From contig JBEOJY010000052.1 in assembly GCA_040275305.1 (NCBI GenBank), positions 1 to 53,219 on the forward strand: DNA of 53,219 bases. The letters are read 5' to 3'. Shown one piece after another: positions 33,065 to 41,812 of this stretch. The notes beneath the pieces are model-generated. The model was given only the letters and a program-made list of their open reading frames with translations, did no database searches and had not been told where the DNA came from. Position 1 is the first letter of the stretch. Every line of letters begins with the position of its first letter. The DNA is from JBEOJY01 sp040275305. Lineage in GTDB: Bacteria > Pseudomonadota > Alphaproteobacteria > UBA9219. The translations under genes and the position numbers were made by a program.

Positions 33065-33691
33065 ATGCGTACCGCGATAGTCATAGTGTCTGCGTTGTTC
33101 TTTTGCGCACTGGCAGTAAGCAATGTCGCGCATGCCAGACAATACACTGACGAGGAGAGGTTTATCGTTCCCGGCTATGAGAATGCGATTGGCGCTGATA
33201 ATGTGACGATCAAGCCGATTAGTTCTTCAGAAATTCCGAATGAGCTGGCGGCGAAACTGGAAGAGGCGCTTGGTGGCTGTGTGGAAGGCGCGTCACAGTT
33301 GTCGGACCTTAAATTTTTTAGTTATGAGTCCGACTTCAATCGAAAACATGAAATTTATCCCAACATCGTGGTCGATTTCTCGGGGTTTACGGGCAGGAAT
33401 ATGAAAACATGCCATCAGACCTATGTTCCCTGCGGTGAGAAGACGTGCGCGCTGCTTGGCTATGTTTATAATAAAGGGTCATCTTCTTGGGAGCTTGGTT
33501 TTTCTGTTCAGGCTCTGTCATGGGGATTTGGCGTGCGCAAGGCCGACGGGAAAAAGAATACGGTCGATACAACCTATATTTCAGTTTTGTCGGATTCTCC
33601 GAGCTGTGATGATCGGGGCGGAAAGATTGTCGATGATCATTGCGCACAAAATTATGTGTGGCGGGGCGAGGGGTTGGATTTGCTACACTAG
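33065..33691 (+). CDS. Secreted cysteine-rich protein, family member 3 (short)
   Basis: A protein of 208 residues with a signal peptide (AIVIVSALFFCALAVSNVAHA). The start has AGAGGG upstream. Mature sequence carries shortened versions of the features of the two preceding family members: FIVPGYEN (compare FIVPSSL in member 1), GGCVEGASQLSDLKFF, DFN with NIVVDFSGF, a cysteine cluster (KTCHQTYVPCGEKTCALLG), and a C-terminal DDHCAQNYVWRGEGLDLLH that aligns with DGRCVKYYQFVGD. It lacks the Hint domain. Being 139 bp downstream of the Hint gene, beyond a terminator, it likely has its own promoter. Function unknown. Confidence 0.72.
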   Translation: MRTAIVIVSALFFCALAVSNVAHARQYTDEERFIVPGYENAIGADNVTIKPISSSEIPNELAAKLEEALGGCVEGASQLSDLKFFSYESDFNRKHEIYPNIVVDFSGFTGRNMKTCHQTYVPCGEKTCALLGYVYNKGSSSWELGFSVQALSWGFGVRKADGKKNTVDTTYISVLSDSPSCDDRGGKIVDDHCAQNYVWRGEGLDLLH

Positions 33692-33793
33692 ATGCCCCTG
33701 CTGTTCGCTGCCTGAAGCTTGGTAGGCGTCGTGTGGGGATATCGGGGCTGTGGTTTTCTTGCGCAGGGTCCGATATGCCGGTTGCATGTATTT

Positions 33794-34963
33794 TTAGTGT
33801 TCTCCCATTTGGATATGAGCCGCATTCCCTAGCAGCGGGCGGAACAGGTTTAAGTCGGTGCCTGTGATCCAGGTTTGCGCGCCGATCGCTCCAATTTCTT
33901 CAAACAGGGCTTGTCTGCGGCTTTCGTCGAGGTGAGCCGCTATGTCGTCGAGCAGGAAAATCGGCGTGTATCCGCGATGTCTGGCAAGCGTGCGCAGGTA
34001 GGCCAGCATGATGGCGATGAGGAGGGCTTTTTGCTCTCCGGTCGAGCATAGATGCGCGGGGCAGCCGTGCTTGGCGTGCGTTACTAGCAGGTCGCTACGG
34101 TGGGGGCCCACGGCGCAGGTTCCGGTTTGGGCGTCGTTTTGGCGCGAGAGGGCGAGATCGGCGCGGAGGCGGTCTTCAACGAGCAAGGCGGGTTGTGTAG
34201 CGATTCCGTTTTCGACGGTTCCTTCCAGAGCGAGCAAGGCGCGGGGAAAGGCGCTTTGGGTTTCGTCGATATGGCTTTGCAGGTCGGCGAGTAGGTGCAG
34301 GCGCGCTGCGGCGATGGCGACGCCTGTTTGCGCCATATCATTTTCAAGGGCGCCGAGCCACGCGTCGTCGCGGTTCCCTTCGCACAGTAGGCGCAATCTT
34401 TCGCGCAGGGCTTTTTCGTAGCGGTGGACGCGGCTATTGTGGGCGGGATCGAAGCTGTAGGCAAGGCGGTCGATCAGTTTGCGGCGGGCTGATGGGCCGT
34501 CGGCGAGCGTTCTGTCCATCTCCGGGGTCATCCAGGCCATGGCGACATGCTCGGCGAGTTGGTTTTGGCCGCGCATCTGGGTTCCGTCGATGTGGACAAT
34601 GCGTTTGTCAGCTTTATCCTTGCGTGGATCGTTGCCGGTTCCTAAGGAGAAAGTTCCCCAGAGGCCGCGCAGAGTTGCCGCGATGGCCCAAGCCTCATGT
34701 TCGATGTTTGGGGCGCGGTGTTTTAAGTCCGCGAGTGCGCTTTGGCGTAGGCCGCGTCCGGGGACCAGCAGGCTGATGGCTTCGAGCAGGCTGGTCTTTC
34801 CGCTGCCGTTCGCTCCCGTGACGACGATGGCCTGCTGATTGTTGGCCCTGATGACAAGGTCTTGGTGGTTGCGGAAATTTGTGAGCGAAATGCTTGTGAT
34901 GGTCAGCGCGCGCGGTTGATGTTCGATCTGTTCGAATCTTTCTGCTTTGTTCGACGACATCAT
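33794..34963 (-). CDS. recF: DNA replication and repair protein RecF
   Basis: An SMC-like ATPase that loads RecA at gaps with RecO and RecR. The 389 residues from the chosen ATG have ISLTNFRNHQ (25-34), Walker A GANGSGKTS (50-58), the signature region CSTGEQKALLIAIMLA and Walker B PIFLLDDIAAHLD. The open frame continues 52 codons upstream, which would exceed normal RecF length. The classic dnaA-dnaN-recF-gyrB neighbourhood is not kept: it lies alone between secreted-protein genes. Confidence 0.94.
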   Translation of the reverse strand: MMSSNKAERFEQIEHQPRALTITSISLTNFRNHQDLVIRANNQQAIVVTGANGSGKTSLLEAISLLVPGRGLRQSALADLKHRAPNIEHEAWAIAATLRGLWGTFSLGTGNDPRKDKADKRIVHIDGTQMRGQNQLAEHVAMAWMTPEMDRTLADGPSARRKLIDRLAYSFDPAHNSRVHRYEKALRERLRLLCEGNRDDAWLGALENDMAQTGVAIAAARLHLLADLQSHIDETQSAFPRALLALEGTVENGIATQPALLVEDRLRADLALSRQNDAQTGTCAVGPHRSDLLVTHAKHGCPAHLCSTGEQKALLIAIMLAYLRTLARHRGYTPIFLLDDIAAHLDESRRQALFEEIGAIGAQTWITGTDLNLFRPLLGNAAHIQMGEH

Positions 34964-35184
34964 GTGTTCGTCGATGCCGCTGTTTTCTTCAAGACTATTT
35001 TTGCAGGGATACAGCAGCATGGTTTTGTGCGCACAAAAACCGTTCGTTTTTGCATAATTCCCTAGAGATATTTGGCGGAAAGCCAGCGTTTTGTTTGTGT
35101 AATTCTGTGTCCGGGGCAATCCGCGGGCGCGACATGCAGGATTATAGATATAATCCGATGCTTGACCGTATTTTTTCAGTCTTT

Positions 35185-35227
35185 ACTCTGTCTGGCCCCC
35201 GGTTGTTTTTCGTTGGCCAGACAGAGT
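35185..35227. other. Long hairpin (CTCTGTCTGGCC / GGCCAGACAGAG)
   Basis: A perfect 13-bp stem counting the outer A-T pair, with a 17-base loop, located between the recF promoter side and the 3' end of the 35245 gene. It is followed by a T-rich stretch on the plus strand but not on the minus strand, where the upstream gene ends. It may act as a factor-dependent terminator or mRNA-stabilising hairpin. Confidence 0.5.
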
Positions 35228-35244
35228 TCTTTCCTTTGATTTTC

Positions 35245-35832
35245 TTACTTTGCGTATGAGGATTGTACCCACTTGCAGCAAGTTGCTAGGACTGTAGTGC
35301 AAATGTCAATGTTTGAAGACATGCCCCATGGTGTGTTAGCTCCCCAAGCGTCAACAGACCAACCATTTTTATCCAGAATCGGGATTGTGGCATGCAGGAA
35401 GCCCTGATAGCCACATTCTGAGTTATGAGTATATCCTCCGCCGTTGAGCACAAATTCGTCATCGTTACAGGATACGGTTGGCGCGTAGCTCGGCGGTACT
35501 CCCTTGCTCGTAACGACACGGCACTGCATCTCGGAGCAAAGTGTTTCGCCGTTCTTATATCCGGATACCAGTTGTCCGGCGGGGCATTGATTCGTTTTGC
35601 CTGTCATTGATTTCCAGACATAAGGCGCGCTTCCCGATGGTTCTTTCAGGCAAGCGATAATATTTGCGTCGTCATAATCGCGGGTAGTTTTCCCGAGATC
35701 TGCGCTGTTACATGGTTGGCCCGCGCAAGTTGTTGTTTCCGGCGAACACCCGGTTGACGCATGAGCCTGTTGGCTGAGTATTCCGCATACCATGAGTATT
35801 GCGGTGGTCATGATTTCTATTCGGCGCATCAT
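35245..35832 (-). CDS. Secreted cysteine-rich protein, possibly pilus-tip/adhesin-like
   Basis: A protein of 195 residues with a signal peptide (IEIMTTAILMVCGILSQQAHA). The mature part has about 13 cysteines. Segments such as DANIIACLKEPSG followed by YVWKSMTG resemble the repeated short units in the C-terminal parts of type IV pilus minor pilins and shufflon adhesins, and HATIPILDKNGWSVDAWGANT is compatible with a beta-rich head. There is no pilin N-terminal methylation motif and no pilus gene nearby. The link to that group is weak. It does not clearly share the KYYQ motif of the family at 26.6-33.7 kb. Confidence 0.65.
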   Translation of the reverse strand: MMRRIEIMTTAILMVCGILSQQAHASTGCSPETTTCAGQPCNSADLGKTTRDYDDANIIACLKEPSGSAPYVWKSMTGKTNQCPAGQLVSGYKNGETLCSEMQCRVVTSKGVPPSYAPTVSCNDDEFVLNGGGYTHNSECGYQGFLHATIPILDKNGWSVDAWGANTPWGMSSNIDICTTVLATCCKWVQSSYAK

Positions 35833-36199
35833 GTTGCTTTCCCTGAAATGATAAATCCTCTCCTTTATAGCAATTTGTCCATAAAGGGCTTATTTTTTTA
35901 TTATATTATATTAGCAGTCTGCTGTACAACTCATTTGGCTGGCATGTAAACCACATGGGACACTCGCCTTCCGCCTTCGCTGCTGCGACGTGACAAGTCG
36001 CGAGAGTGACGGCTTGTTGGAGGAAACTTCTCAATAAAATCAAGCATCATACCCCTCCCCGCCTCCGCGAGGACAGACTCCGGCGGGCATCCCATGTTCT
36101 AAACTTTAACAGTTAGGTAAGAGGTCTATTCATCAATCTCTGTAAGAAGTAAGGCTTGTTTCTTATGTTTTACAATGTCTTGCCATTCTTGGGGGCTGT
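35833..36199. other. Intergenic region with a short repeat element
   Basis: The first 80 bp are very AT-rich and probably carry the promoter of the 35245 gene. The rest is a repeat of the GTCTGCTG family. No gene seen. Confidence 0.6.
35913..36127. repeat. Short repeat element (GTCTGCTG family), copy 3
   Basis: Starts AGCAGTCTGCTG, contains ATGGGACAC as at 9700, the 20-bp segment CCCCGCCTCCGCGAGGACAG (36057-36076), and ends AGTTAGGTAAGAGGTCTA, matching copy 2. Confidence 0.65.
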
Positions 36200-37459
36200 C
36201 TAGCGGACGTAGAGGTGTACTTCAGGAACTTGCGCGGTTTGCGTTTGCGTGCTGGACATTGAAATGCGCGAGGGCTGTAACCCGAGCTGCACCAAGGAGC
36301 GTTTGACATCGTCGCTGTAGCGCTGCGCTCGTTCCTGCGATTTCGCAAGGTCGGCGGGGTTGCCATCGGCGGGGGCCACGGCCACAACCGAGAATTCCGC
36401 GCCGGGACGACGGGCCAGCGCGTTGGCAACGGCCTGAGAAAGTTGTTGCTCATATTTGACGTTATCGTGGTCGTAGCGGATGAGTACGAGCAGGTGGCCG
36501 AGCGAGGGGGCGAATGTCGTCGCGCTGTTGGCCGCAGTGGCGTTGGCGGAATGGCCGAATATCTTTGATTCTATTGCGCTGCTTTGCACGGCATCACGCG
36601 GGGCGCTGGTCATTGCAGGTGTCTGTGGCGCGGGAGGCGGAGGCAGCGTGGCCATTGCAGTTGCACTGACGATCACAGGCCGATTCGCAAGGCTGCTGCC
36701 TAACAGCTCGCCACGGCTGATGGCGAAAGCTAGCGCTTGAAGATTCGATCTTTCCGCGTTGAGGTAGGTGGTCTGGCGCTGAATGTCTCCGGCGGTCTGG
36801 TTGCGGAGATAATCTAGTTGGACAACGAGACGGCTCACTTCATCACGTAGAATTTTCAGTTGATCGTGGTCTTCGTCGACCGCCCCTGAAAGCTGGAATG
36901 CGGCCTGCACTGATTCGAGCAGGTAGGAAGCCAGCGAGGCATCCGCGTCGATGGCTGTTTGCAGCGAATTGAGGCGGTTGAGCGAAGAGGTGACTTCGTC
37001 GAGACTGGCGTTCGCTTCATCCCATTGACGTAGCAGGATTGGGTTGCCGCGCGTTGTACCATTTTGCAGGCGCGCGGTGATGGCGGCCACGGTGCTGTGG
37101 TATTGTACGGCTCCTGCCGCGCCGCTGGAGCGCAAAATTGCGAATTCGTTTGCGTTCAGATTGACGGAAGCGCGCATACGCATGATTTGGTCGCGTAATT
37201 CGATGGCTCGATTGCCGACAACGGTGCCGCTCGATGGGCCAAAATCCGCCAGTTCGCCTGATGACAGGCTGGAATTCGCCATTGCCAGCGATGGATTCGG
37301 GGTCGTTTCGTTGGGGAGCGCCGTTTCGAACCTTCCAGAGCGGCTTTCCGCTACTGGCGCTTGCCCTTCCGCGCTGGCTGCATCGTCTTTAGCTTGCGCC
37401 AAAACTGGCATGGCCCCGATGAGTAGGGCGACAATGCCCGCGAGAAAAGCCTTCCGCAT
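36200..37459 (-). CDS. Periplasmic protein with coiled coil and OmpA-like C-terminal part
   Basis: A protein of 419 residues with a signal peptide (AFLAGIVALLIGAMPVLAQA). The middle is largely helical (LRDQIMRMRASVNLNANEF; later LKILRDEVSRLVVQLDYLRN) and coiled-coil-like. A Pro/Ala-rich linker (TLPPPPAPQTPAMTSAP) leads to a C-terminal domain of about 100 residues (LLVLIRYDHDNVKYEQQLSQ; QERAQRYSDDVKRSLVQLGL), arranged like an OmpA/MotB peptidoglycan-binding domain but without a clear copy of its NxxLSxxRA motif. It may tether the envelope to peptidoglycan. The starts at 37459 and 37462 are adjacent methionines. Confidence 0.7.
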   Translation of the reverse strand: MRKAFLAGIVALLIGAMPVLAQAKDDAASAEGQAPVAESRSGRFETALPNETTPNPSLAMANSSLSSGELADFGPSSGTVVGNRAIELRDQIMRMRASVNLNANEFAILRSSGAAGAVQYHSTVAAITARLQNGTTRGNPILLRQWDEANASLDEVTSSLNRLNSLQTAIDADASLASYLLESVQAAFQLSGAVDEDHDQLKILRDEVSRLVVQLDYLRNQTAGDIQRQTTYLNAERSNLQALAFAISRGELLGSSLANRPVIVSATAMATLPPPPAPQTPAMTSAPRDAVQSSAIESKIFGHSANATAANSATTFAPSLGHLLVLIRYDHDNVKYEQQLSQAVANALARRPGAEFSVVAVAPADGNPADLAKSQERAQRYSDDVKRSLVQLGLQPSRISMSSTQTQTAQVPEVHLYVR

Positions 37460-37718
37460 CATGAATGATCCCCGTGTTTGCAACTTGTCTTATCGTTTTG
37501 CGACTTCGTTAGTGGTCGTACTTCTTAAAACGCCGCTTGTCGAGGGCTGCGTTCCGAATCATTATTCTGTGTAGAGGATTTGGGCAGAAATACAAGTTTC
37601 TGGATGGCGAGTCTTCGCAAGAGTTTATCGGTGTATCAAATTGATAACAAGTCTATGACCGCCCTTTGTTGCTGTTGGGTGACAGCGGTGTGTCTTGAAA
37701 GCCATATATTGTCGCCGA

Positions 37719-39626
37719 TTAAGCTTGACGATGCGGTTTGGCGGCTTTGTTTTTGTTGCGCGGTTTGGATGTCGGGTTTGGTTTGGCGGGTTTCTTTGTT
37801 CCGGTATCGGCTACGATTGAGAAGGCCATGCTGCCGGTGAGGCGATCAGCTTGTTCGAGGCGCACAAGCACGGGTTGCGCGAGGCGGAAGGTCTGGCGCG
37901 TGCGGCGTCCTGTCAGGCTTTGGCGCTTTTCGTCATGCCAGTAATGGTCGTCGGGCAGGCTTTCGAGCGGGATGATCCCGTCGGCGCCGGTTTCGTTTAA
38001 GCGCGCGAAAAGGCCGAAACGGGCTACGCCGCTGATGCGAGCCGGGAAGGTCGCCCCCACGCGGTCTTGCAGGAAAAGCGTGATGAAACGGTCGATGGCA
38101 TCGCGTTCGGCAGCGGAGGAGCGGCGTTCGGTGGTTGAGATATGTTCGCCGATATCGTTGAGCTTTTCGATTTCCTTATCCGTCAGGCCGTCTGGGCCGA
38201 GGCTTAAGGCGCGAATCAGGCCGCGATGGACCACGAGGTCCGCATAGCGCCGGATTGGCGAGGTGAAGTGCGCGTAACGCGCGAGGGCGAGGCCGAAATG
38301 GCCAATATTGTCGGGGCTGTAGATGGCTTGCGCTTGCGATCTTAGCATCACCTCGTTGATGACTTGCGCGTGGGGGCCGCCTGCGCTGTTTTCCAGAATT
38401 TGGGTCAGGAATCTTGGGTGGAGCTGCTTTTTCGGCACGAGGCTGATGCCGAGGCTGTCGAGGAAGTCGCGCAGGCCTTCAAGTTTTAGTTCCGTAGGCT
38501 TGTCGTGCACGCGGTAGAGACAGGTTCCGCGCTTATGCTCCAGTTGCGCGGCGGCGGCGACGTTGGCCGTGATCATGAATTCTTCGATCAGTTTATGGCT
38601 GTCGTAGCGATCGCGGATCTTGATCGCGGCGACGAGGCCGTCCTGACCGATTTCCACCTTGCGTTCGGGGAGGTCGAGTTCCAGCGTGCCGCGCTTAAGC
38701 CTTGCCTGAATGAGGCAGGCATAGGCGGCATAGAGCGGACGTAGCGCAAGGTCGAGCAAGGGCTTCGTGATCGCGTCCGGCTGGCCGTCAATCGCTTGTT
38801 GGACTTGCGTGTAGGTTAGACGCGCATGCGAGCGCATGAGGGCGCGGGAAAATTTCCAGCGCGTCAGTTCGCCTTCCTTGTCGAGCCAGAGATGCGCGGC
38901 CATGCAGGCGCGATCGACCTGAGGCTTTAGCGAGCATAGCTCATTCGACAGCGCTTCGGGTAGCATCGGCACGACGCGGTCGGGGAAGTAGGTCGAATTG
39001 CCGCGCGTATAAGCTTCGCGATCGAGGGCGCTGCCGGGCGTCACGTAATGCGCGACATCGGCGATGGCGACGATCAGATGCCAGCCGTTATCGGTTTGTT
39101 CGGCGAAAACGGCATCGTCAAAATCGCGGGCGTCTTCGCCGTCGATGGTGACGAGAGGGGCGTTCCGCAGGTCTTCGCGGTCGCCGAGCGCGACCGGTTG
39201 GGCGGCAGCGGCTTCTTTTAAGGCTTCGGGGCTGAAGTCGCTTGGAATTTCGTGCGTCGCTATGGCGATCAGGCTCACGGACTGCGGGGCGTTCATGTCG
39301 CCTAGAACTTCGAGCAGTTTTGCTTCGCGAGGGCCCCAGCGCCCCGCGTTTTTGATTTCTTCCGCAACCGCAAGGTGGCCTTGTTCAAGCTCAAAGCGGC
39401 CTTGCTTGGCGTGGAGAACATATTCTCCACGCTGCTTGCGGTTGACGGAGGCGATGCGCCAGCCTTGCGAGGATTTGCTTAACACGCCGACGATACGGCG
39501 CGGACTTTCGGGGGTCTTGGTGGCGCGAGGAGGAAAATCTTTGCGGCGATGTTTTTTCGGCCCGTGAAAATCCTTGCCGCGAGATTTTGGGGCGGGGGCC
39601 GCATGGCCTCGGTTTTGTGTCTTCAT
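37719..39626 (-). CDS. rnr: Exoribonuclease R (RNase II/R family), short N-terminus
   Basis: A 3'-5' hydrolytic exoribonuclease that degrades structured RNA. The 635 residues include the catalytic acidic motif IDGEDARDFDDA (161-172), TRGNSTYFPDRVVPMLPEALSNELCSL split across the RNB domain, HFTSPIRRYADLVVHR, a C-terminal S1 domain (ARISGVARFGLFARLNETGADG) and a Lys-rich tail. Typical RNase R has 720-810 residues. Here the N-terminal winged helix and part of the first cold-shock domain seem missing; the protein starts with a basic tail (KKHRRKDF) and one cold-shock-like segment. The usual neighbour topA is 9 kb away. Confidence 0.93.
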   Translation of the reverse strand: MKTQNRGHAAPAPKSRGKDFHGPKKHRRKDFPPRATKTPESPRRIVGVLSKSSQGWRIASVNRKQRGEYVLHAKQGRFELEQGHLAVAEEIKNAGRWGPREAKLLEVLGDMNAPQSVSLIAIATHEIPSDFSPEALKEAAAAQPVALGDREDLRNAPLVTIDGEDARDFDDAVFAEQTDNGWHLIVAIADVAHYVTPGSALDREAYTRGNSTYFPDRVVPMLPEALSNELCSLKPQVDRACMAAHLWLDKEGELTRWKFSRALMRSHARLTYTQVQQAIDGQPDAITKPLLDLALRPLYAAYACLIQARLKRGTLELDLPERKVEIGQDGLVAAIKIRDRYDSHKLIEEFMITANVAAAAQLEHKRGTCLYRVHDKPTELKLEGLRDFLDSLGISLVPKKQLHPRFLTQILENSAGGPHAQVINEVMLRSQAQAIYSPDNIGHFGLALARYAHFTSPIRRYADLVVHRGLIRALSLGPDGLTDKEIEKLNDIGEHISTTERRSSAAERDAIDRFITLFLQDRVGATFPARISGVARFGLFARLNETGADGIIPLESLPDDHYWHDEKRQSLTGRRTRQTFRLAQPVLVRLEQADRLTGSMAFSIVADTGTKKPAKPNPTSKPRNKNKAAKPHRQA

Positions 39627-39857
39627 TTCTCTATTTCACCATGTTTTTCTTTTGATTGCCACTGGTTTTTTCCTTGTAGTCGCGCGGGGGTTGCGAAGAG
39701 CGCGCGAGGTTGCATTTTGCGATCCATGTATTCATGTTGCTTTTAATTTGCTATTATTTTTGATCTATCTTGCCATCATTCCATTTATATTGTTTCATAT
39801 TTTATCAATGCTTCATGCTATATTATAAATTCATTGCTTCTTGGGGGGCTTGATCTT

Positions 39858-40382
39858 ATGATTGATGCATTCAGGAAAATTTTTTTTCTCCATTCTGCGC
39901 TTGGACGGGTTCGATTATCGTCGCCTGTCTCTGCGCAGCAGGGCGGTTCTGATTACAAAATTGGTCGATTTGTTCTGGAGGATCGCACCGTTATTTCTTT
40001 TGGCGAAGAGCGGCATAGGCAAGGCGACAGGGTGGTCAGCGCAACCTATTATTTGTTCCGCACTGGCGAGGATGCCAACCATATTGGTTTTACTTTAGGC
40101 AATGTCGGAGAAGATTGTGGGCGCTGTCTGGAGATATTCAGTTGTTCCAGCGATGGCCACAGGACTCATGCGTTATTGGAAGGGTCCGATATGGGGATGC
40201 AAGCTAGAGACGACGCTTTGAGAGATTTTCTTTCAGGTTTGGAAAAAGTTTCTGACGCGCGGGCGTTCGATGAGCTTTTGTCGACCATAAAGATGCGCAT
40301 TGACAATGAAACGGATGAGCATGGGCGTGGCCGCGCCATCATTAAGCCCGCCCGTGGCGGGATTCCTCCGACATGTGGTTAG
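39858..40382 (+). CDS. Small protein of unknown function, paralogue of 41246-41725
   Basis: A protein of 174 residues from ATG 39858, which has GGGGGG upstream; a TTG at 39834 would extend it by 8 codons. No signal peptide or membrane helix is evident. Core elements VVSATYYLFRTGEDANHIGF and a cysteine-rich turn (EDCGRCLEIFSC) align with VEYTFFLQGAAHNHISFGF and GGGLCLSLRG in the 41246 protein. Both then have a helix of the form DFLSGLEKVSDARAFDEL / AFLEKLGDQPDGKTFHLAL. I do not recognise the family. An AT-rich 200-bp stretch precedes it. Confidence 0.6.
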   Translation: MIDAFRKIFFLHSALGRVRLSSPVSAQQGGSDYKIGRFVLEDRTVISFGEERHRQGDRVVSATYYLFRTGEDANHIGFTLGNVGEDCGRCLEIFSCSSDGHRTHALLEGSDMGMQARDDALRDFLSGLEKVSDARAFDELLSTIKMRIDNETDEHGRGRAIIKPARGGIPPTCG

Positions 40383-40480
40383 AGGGGGCTGGCTCTGTCC
40401 GGCGTGATCCTGATATGTCACTTCGGCTCTTTGCGTTTGCGACTCTTGTTGTCATGTTGCGGCTTATTTTTCTTTGCAAA

Positions 40481-41014
40481 TCATCGAACTCTCTGTGGGG
40501 TAGCGTGACGCGCCAGTTTTTTTATCCCGTCCTTGTCGCAGCGATAACGCGCGGAGGTTTTGGTTTCCCGGTTTAGGCCTAACTTTTCGTAGAAGTTGTT
40601 CGCGGTCGCGTTGCCGGGCTGGGCGGTGACGAGGAATGTTTCGCAGCCATGACGGATGGCGTCTTGGGCTGCGGCGGCAAGGAGGGCTTGGCCGACGCTT
40701 TGCCGGCGGAAGGCTTCGTTCACATAGAGCAGGTCGATGACGCACGTTTTCTGGCCGTTGACGAAATTCATACGGTCATAGGCGACGAGGAATCCTGCAG
40801 CTTGCTTGTCGCGTAACGCTATCCATGCCCGCGCGATTTTCTTGCGGCTCAGGCAGTGTTTGATGAAATGATTGGGATTGGCCCGAATGGCGTCGCCGTG
40901 AAAACTTGCGAGTTCCTTCATCATGCGCGAGATGTCATTCGCGTCTTTGCGGCGGAAGGAGCGGATTGTGGCATGTGTCGTTTGTCGCATCGTTGGCTTT
41001 ATAGTTGTTCCCAT
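40481..41014 (-). CDS. GNAT-family N-acetyltransferase
   Basis: A protein of 177 residues. The acetyl-CoA-binding region is IDLLYVNEAFRRQSVGQALLAAA, with Arg/Gln-x2-Gly/Ser-x-Gly spacing, followed by TAQPGNATANNFYEKLGLNRETK, the usual motif A and B arrangement. The N-terminus IRSFRRKDANDISRMM is typical for GNATs. Substrate unknown. It lies between two small paralogous genes and reads opposite to them. Confidence 0.85.
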   Translation of the reverse strand: MGTTIKPTMRQTTHATIRSFRRKDANDISRMMKELASFHGDAIRANPNHFIKHCLSRKKIARAWIALRDKQAAGFLVAYDRMNFVNGQKTCVIDLLYVNEAFRRQSVGQALLAAAAQDAIRHGCETFLVTAQPGNATANNFYEKLGLNRETKTSARYRCDKDGIKKLARHATPQRVR

Positions 41015-41245
41015 TTCTCCCTACAATAGGCTTGCTGATTGGAAAGATAAAAGAGACTTCCAAGCCGCAAAAAAGTCGTCAATACGTTGACGGTCCTTTT
41101 CATCTCGTATAGGTATCAACTGGTTTGACAATATCAATTATTCAACTTTTGGTTGTTTAGCGTTGAACTTGACCGTTATCCGAAAATACTATAACTGCTT
41201 TCAAGTATTTAGTGTCATCAATATTGTTTGTTTATTTCATTTTTC

Positions 41246-41725
41246 ATGAAACAGGCCCGTGTCAAAGCTATTCGAGAGATACCTTTTTTGAAGGGAGTCG
41301 ATTTTGTTTGCTGGACAGAGGAAAGGGTCGCTTCCGTTCCGTTTGCTGGGGGCGGAGCGCTTCAGGTCATGGAGGCTGACTGTTCGCAGGAATTATACTG
41401 GCCTTGCGTTGAGTATACGTTTTTCCTTCAAGGGGCGGCTCACAACCATATTTCATTCGGATTTTATTGCGATGATCGAGGCGGGGGGCTTTGTCTGTCC
41501 TTGCGTGGCGCTGTCCGTGGGCGCGAGAAGTCTGGGGTGGTCGCGGAATGTGCAAGTTTAGGCCGAGAAGGACCCCAAAAGAGCTGGAAGGCTTTTCTTG
41601 AGAAGTTGGGGGATCAGCCTGATGGCAAGACCTTCCATCTTGCGCTGTTCGCGGCATTGGCGGACGCGCGCGCGCCGCGTGTTTCCGCGCGAAGAACAAA
41701 CGTTATAGCGATCGGTTATACGTAA
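41246..41725 (+). CDS. Small protein of unknown function, paralogue of 39858-40382
   Basis: A protein of 159 residues from ATG 41246 (a TTG at 41228 adds 6). Shares a beta-rich centre (VEYTFFLQGAAHNHISFGFY) and C-terminal helix pattern with the 39858 protein, at low identity. No signal peptide. The upstream 200 bp are AT-rich. The pair flanks the GNAT gene. Function unknown. Confidence 0.58.
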   Translation: MKQARVKAIREIPFLKGVDFVCWTEERVASVPFAGGGALQVMEADCSQELYWPCVEYTFFLQGAAHNHISFGFYCDDRGGGLCLSLRGAVRGREKSGVVAECASLGREGPQKSWKAFLEKLGDQPDGKTFHLALFAALADARAPRVSARRTNVIAIGYT

Positions 41726-41812
41726 CCTCCGCGATGACGGTTTTCTTACGCTTCAGGTACGCTACCCTATAGATCAACACATTGATAATGTTCGAAACAC
41801 ACGCTGCAAGCG

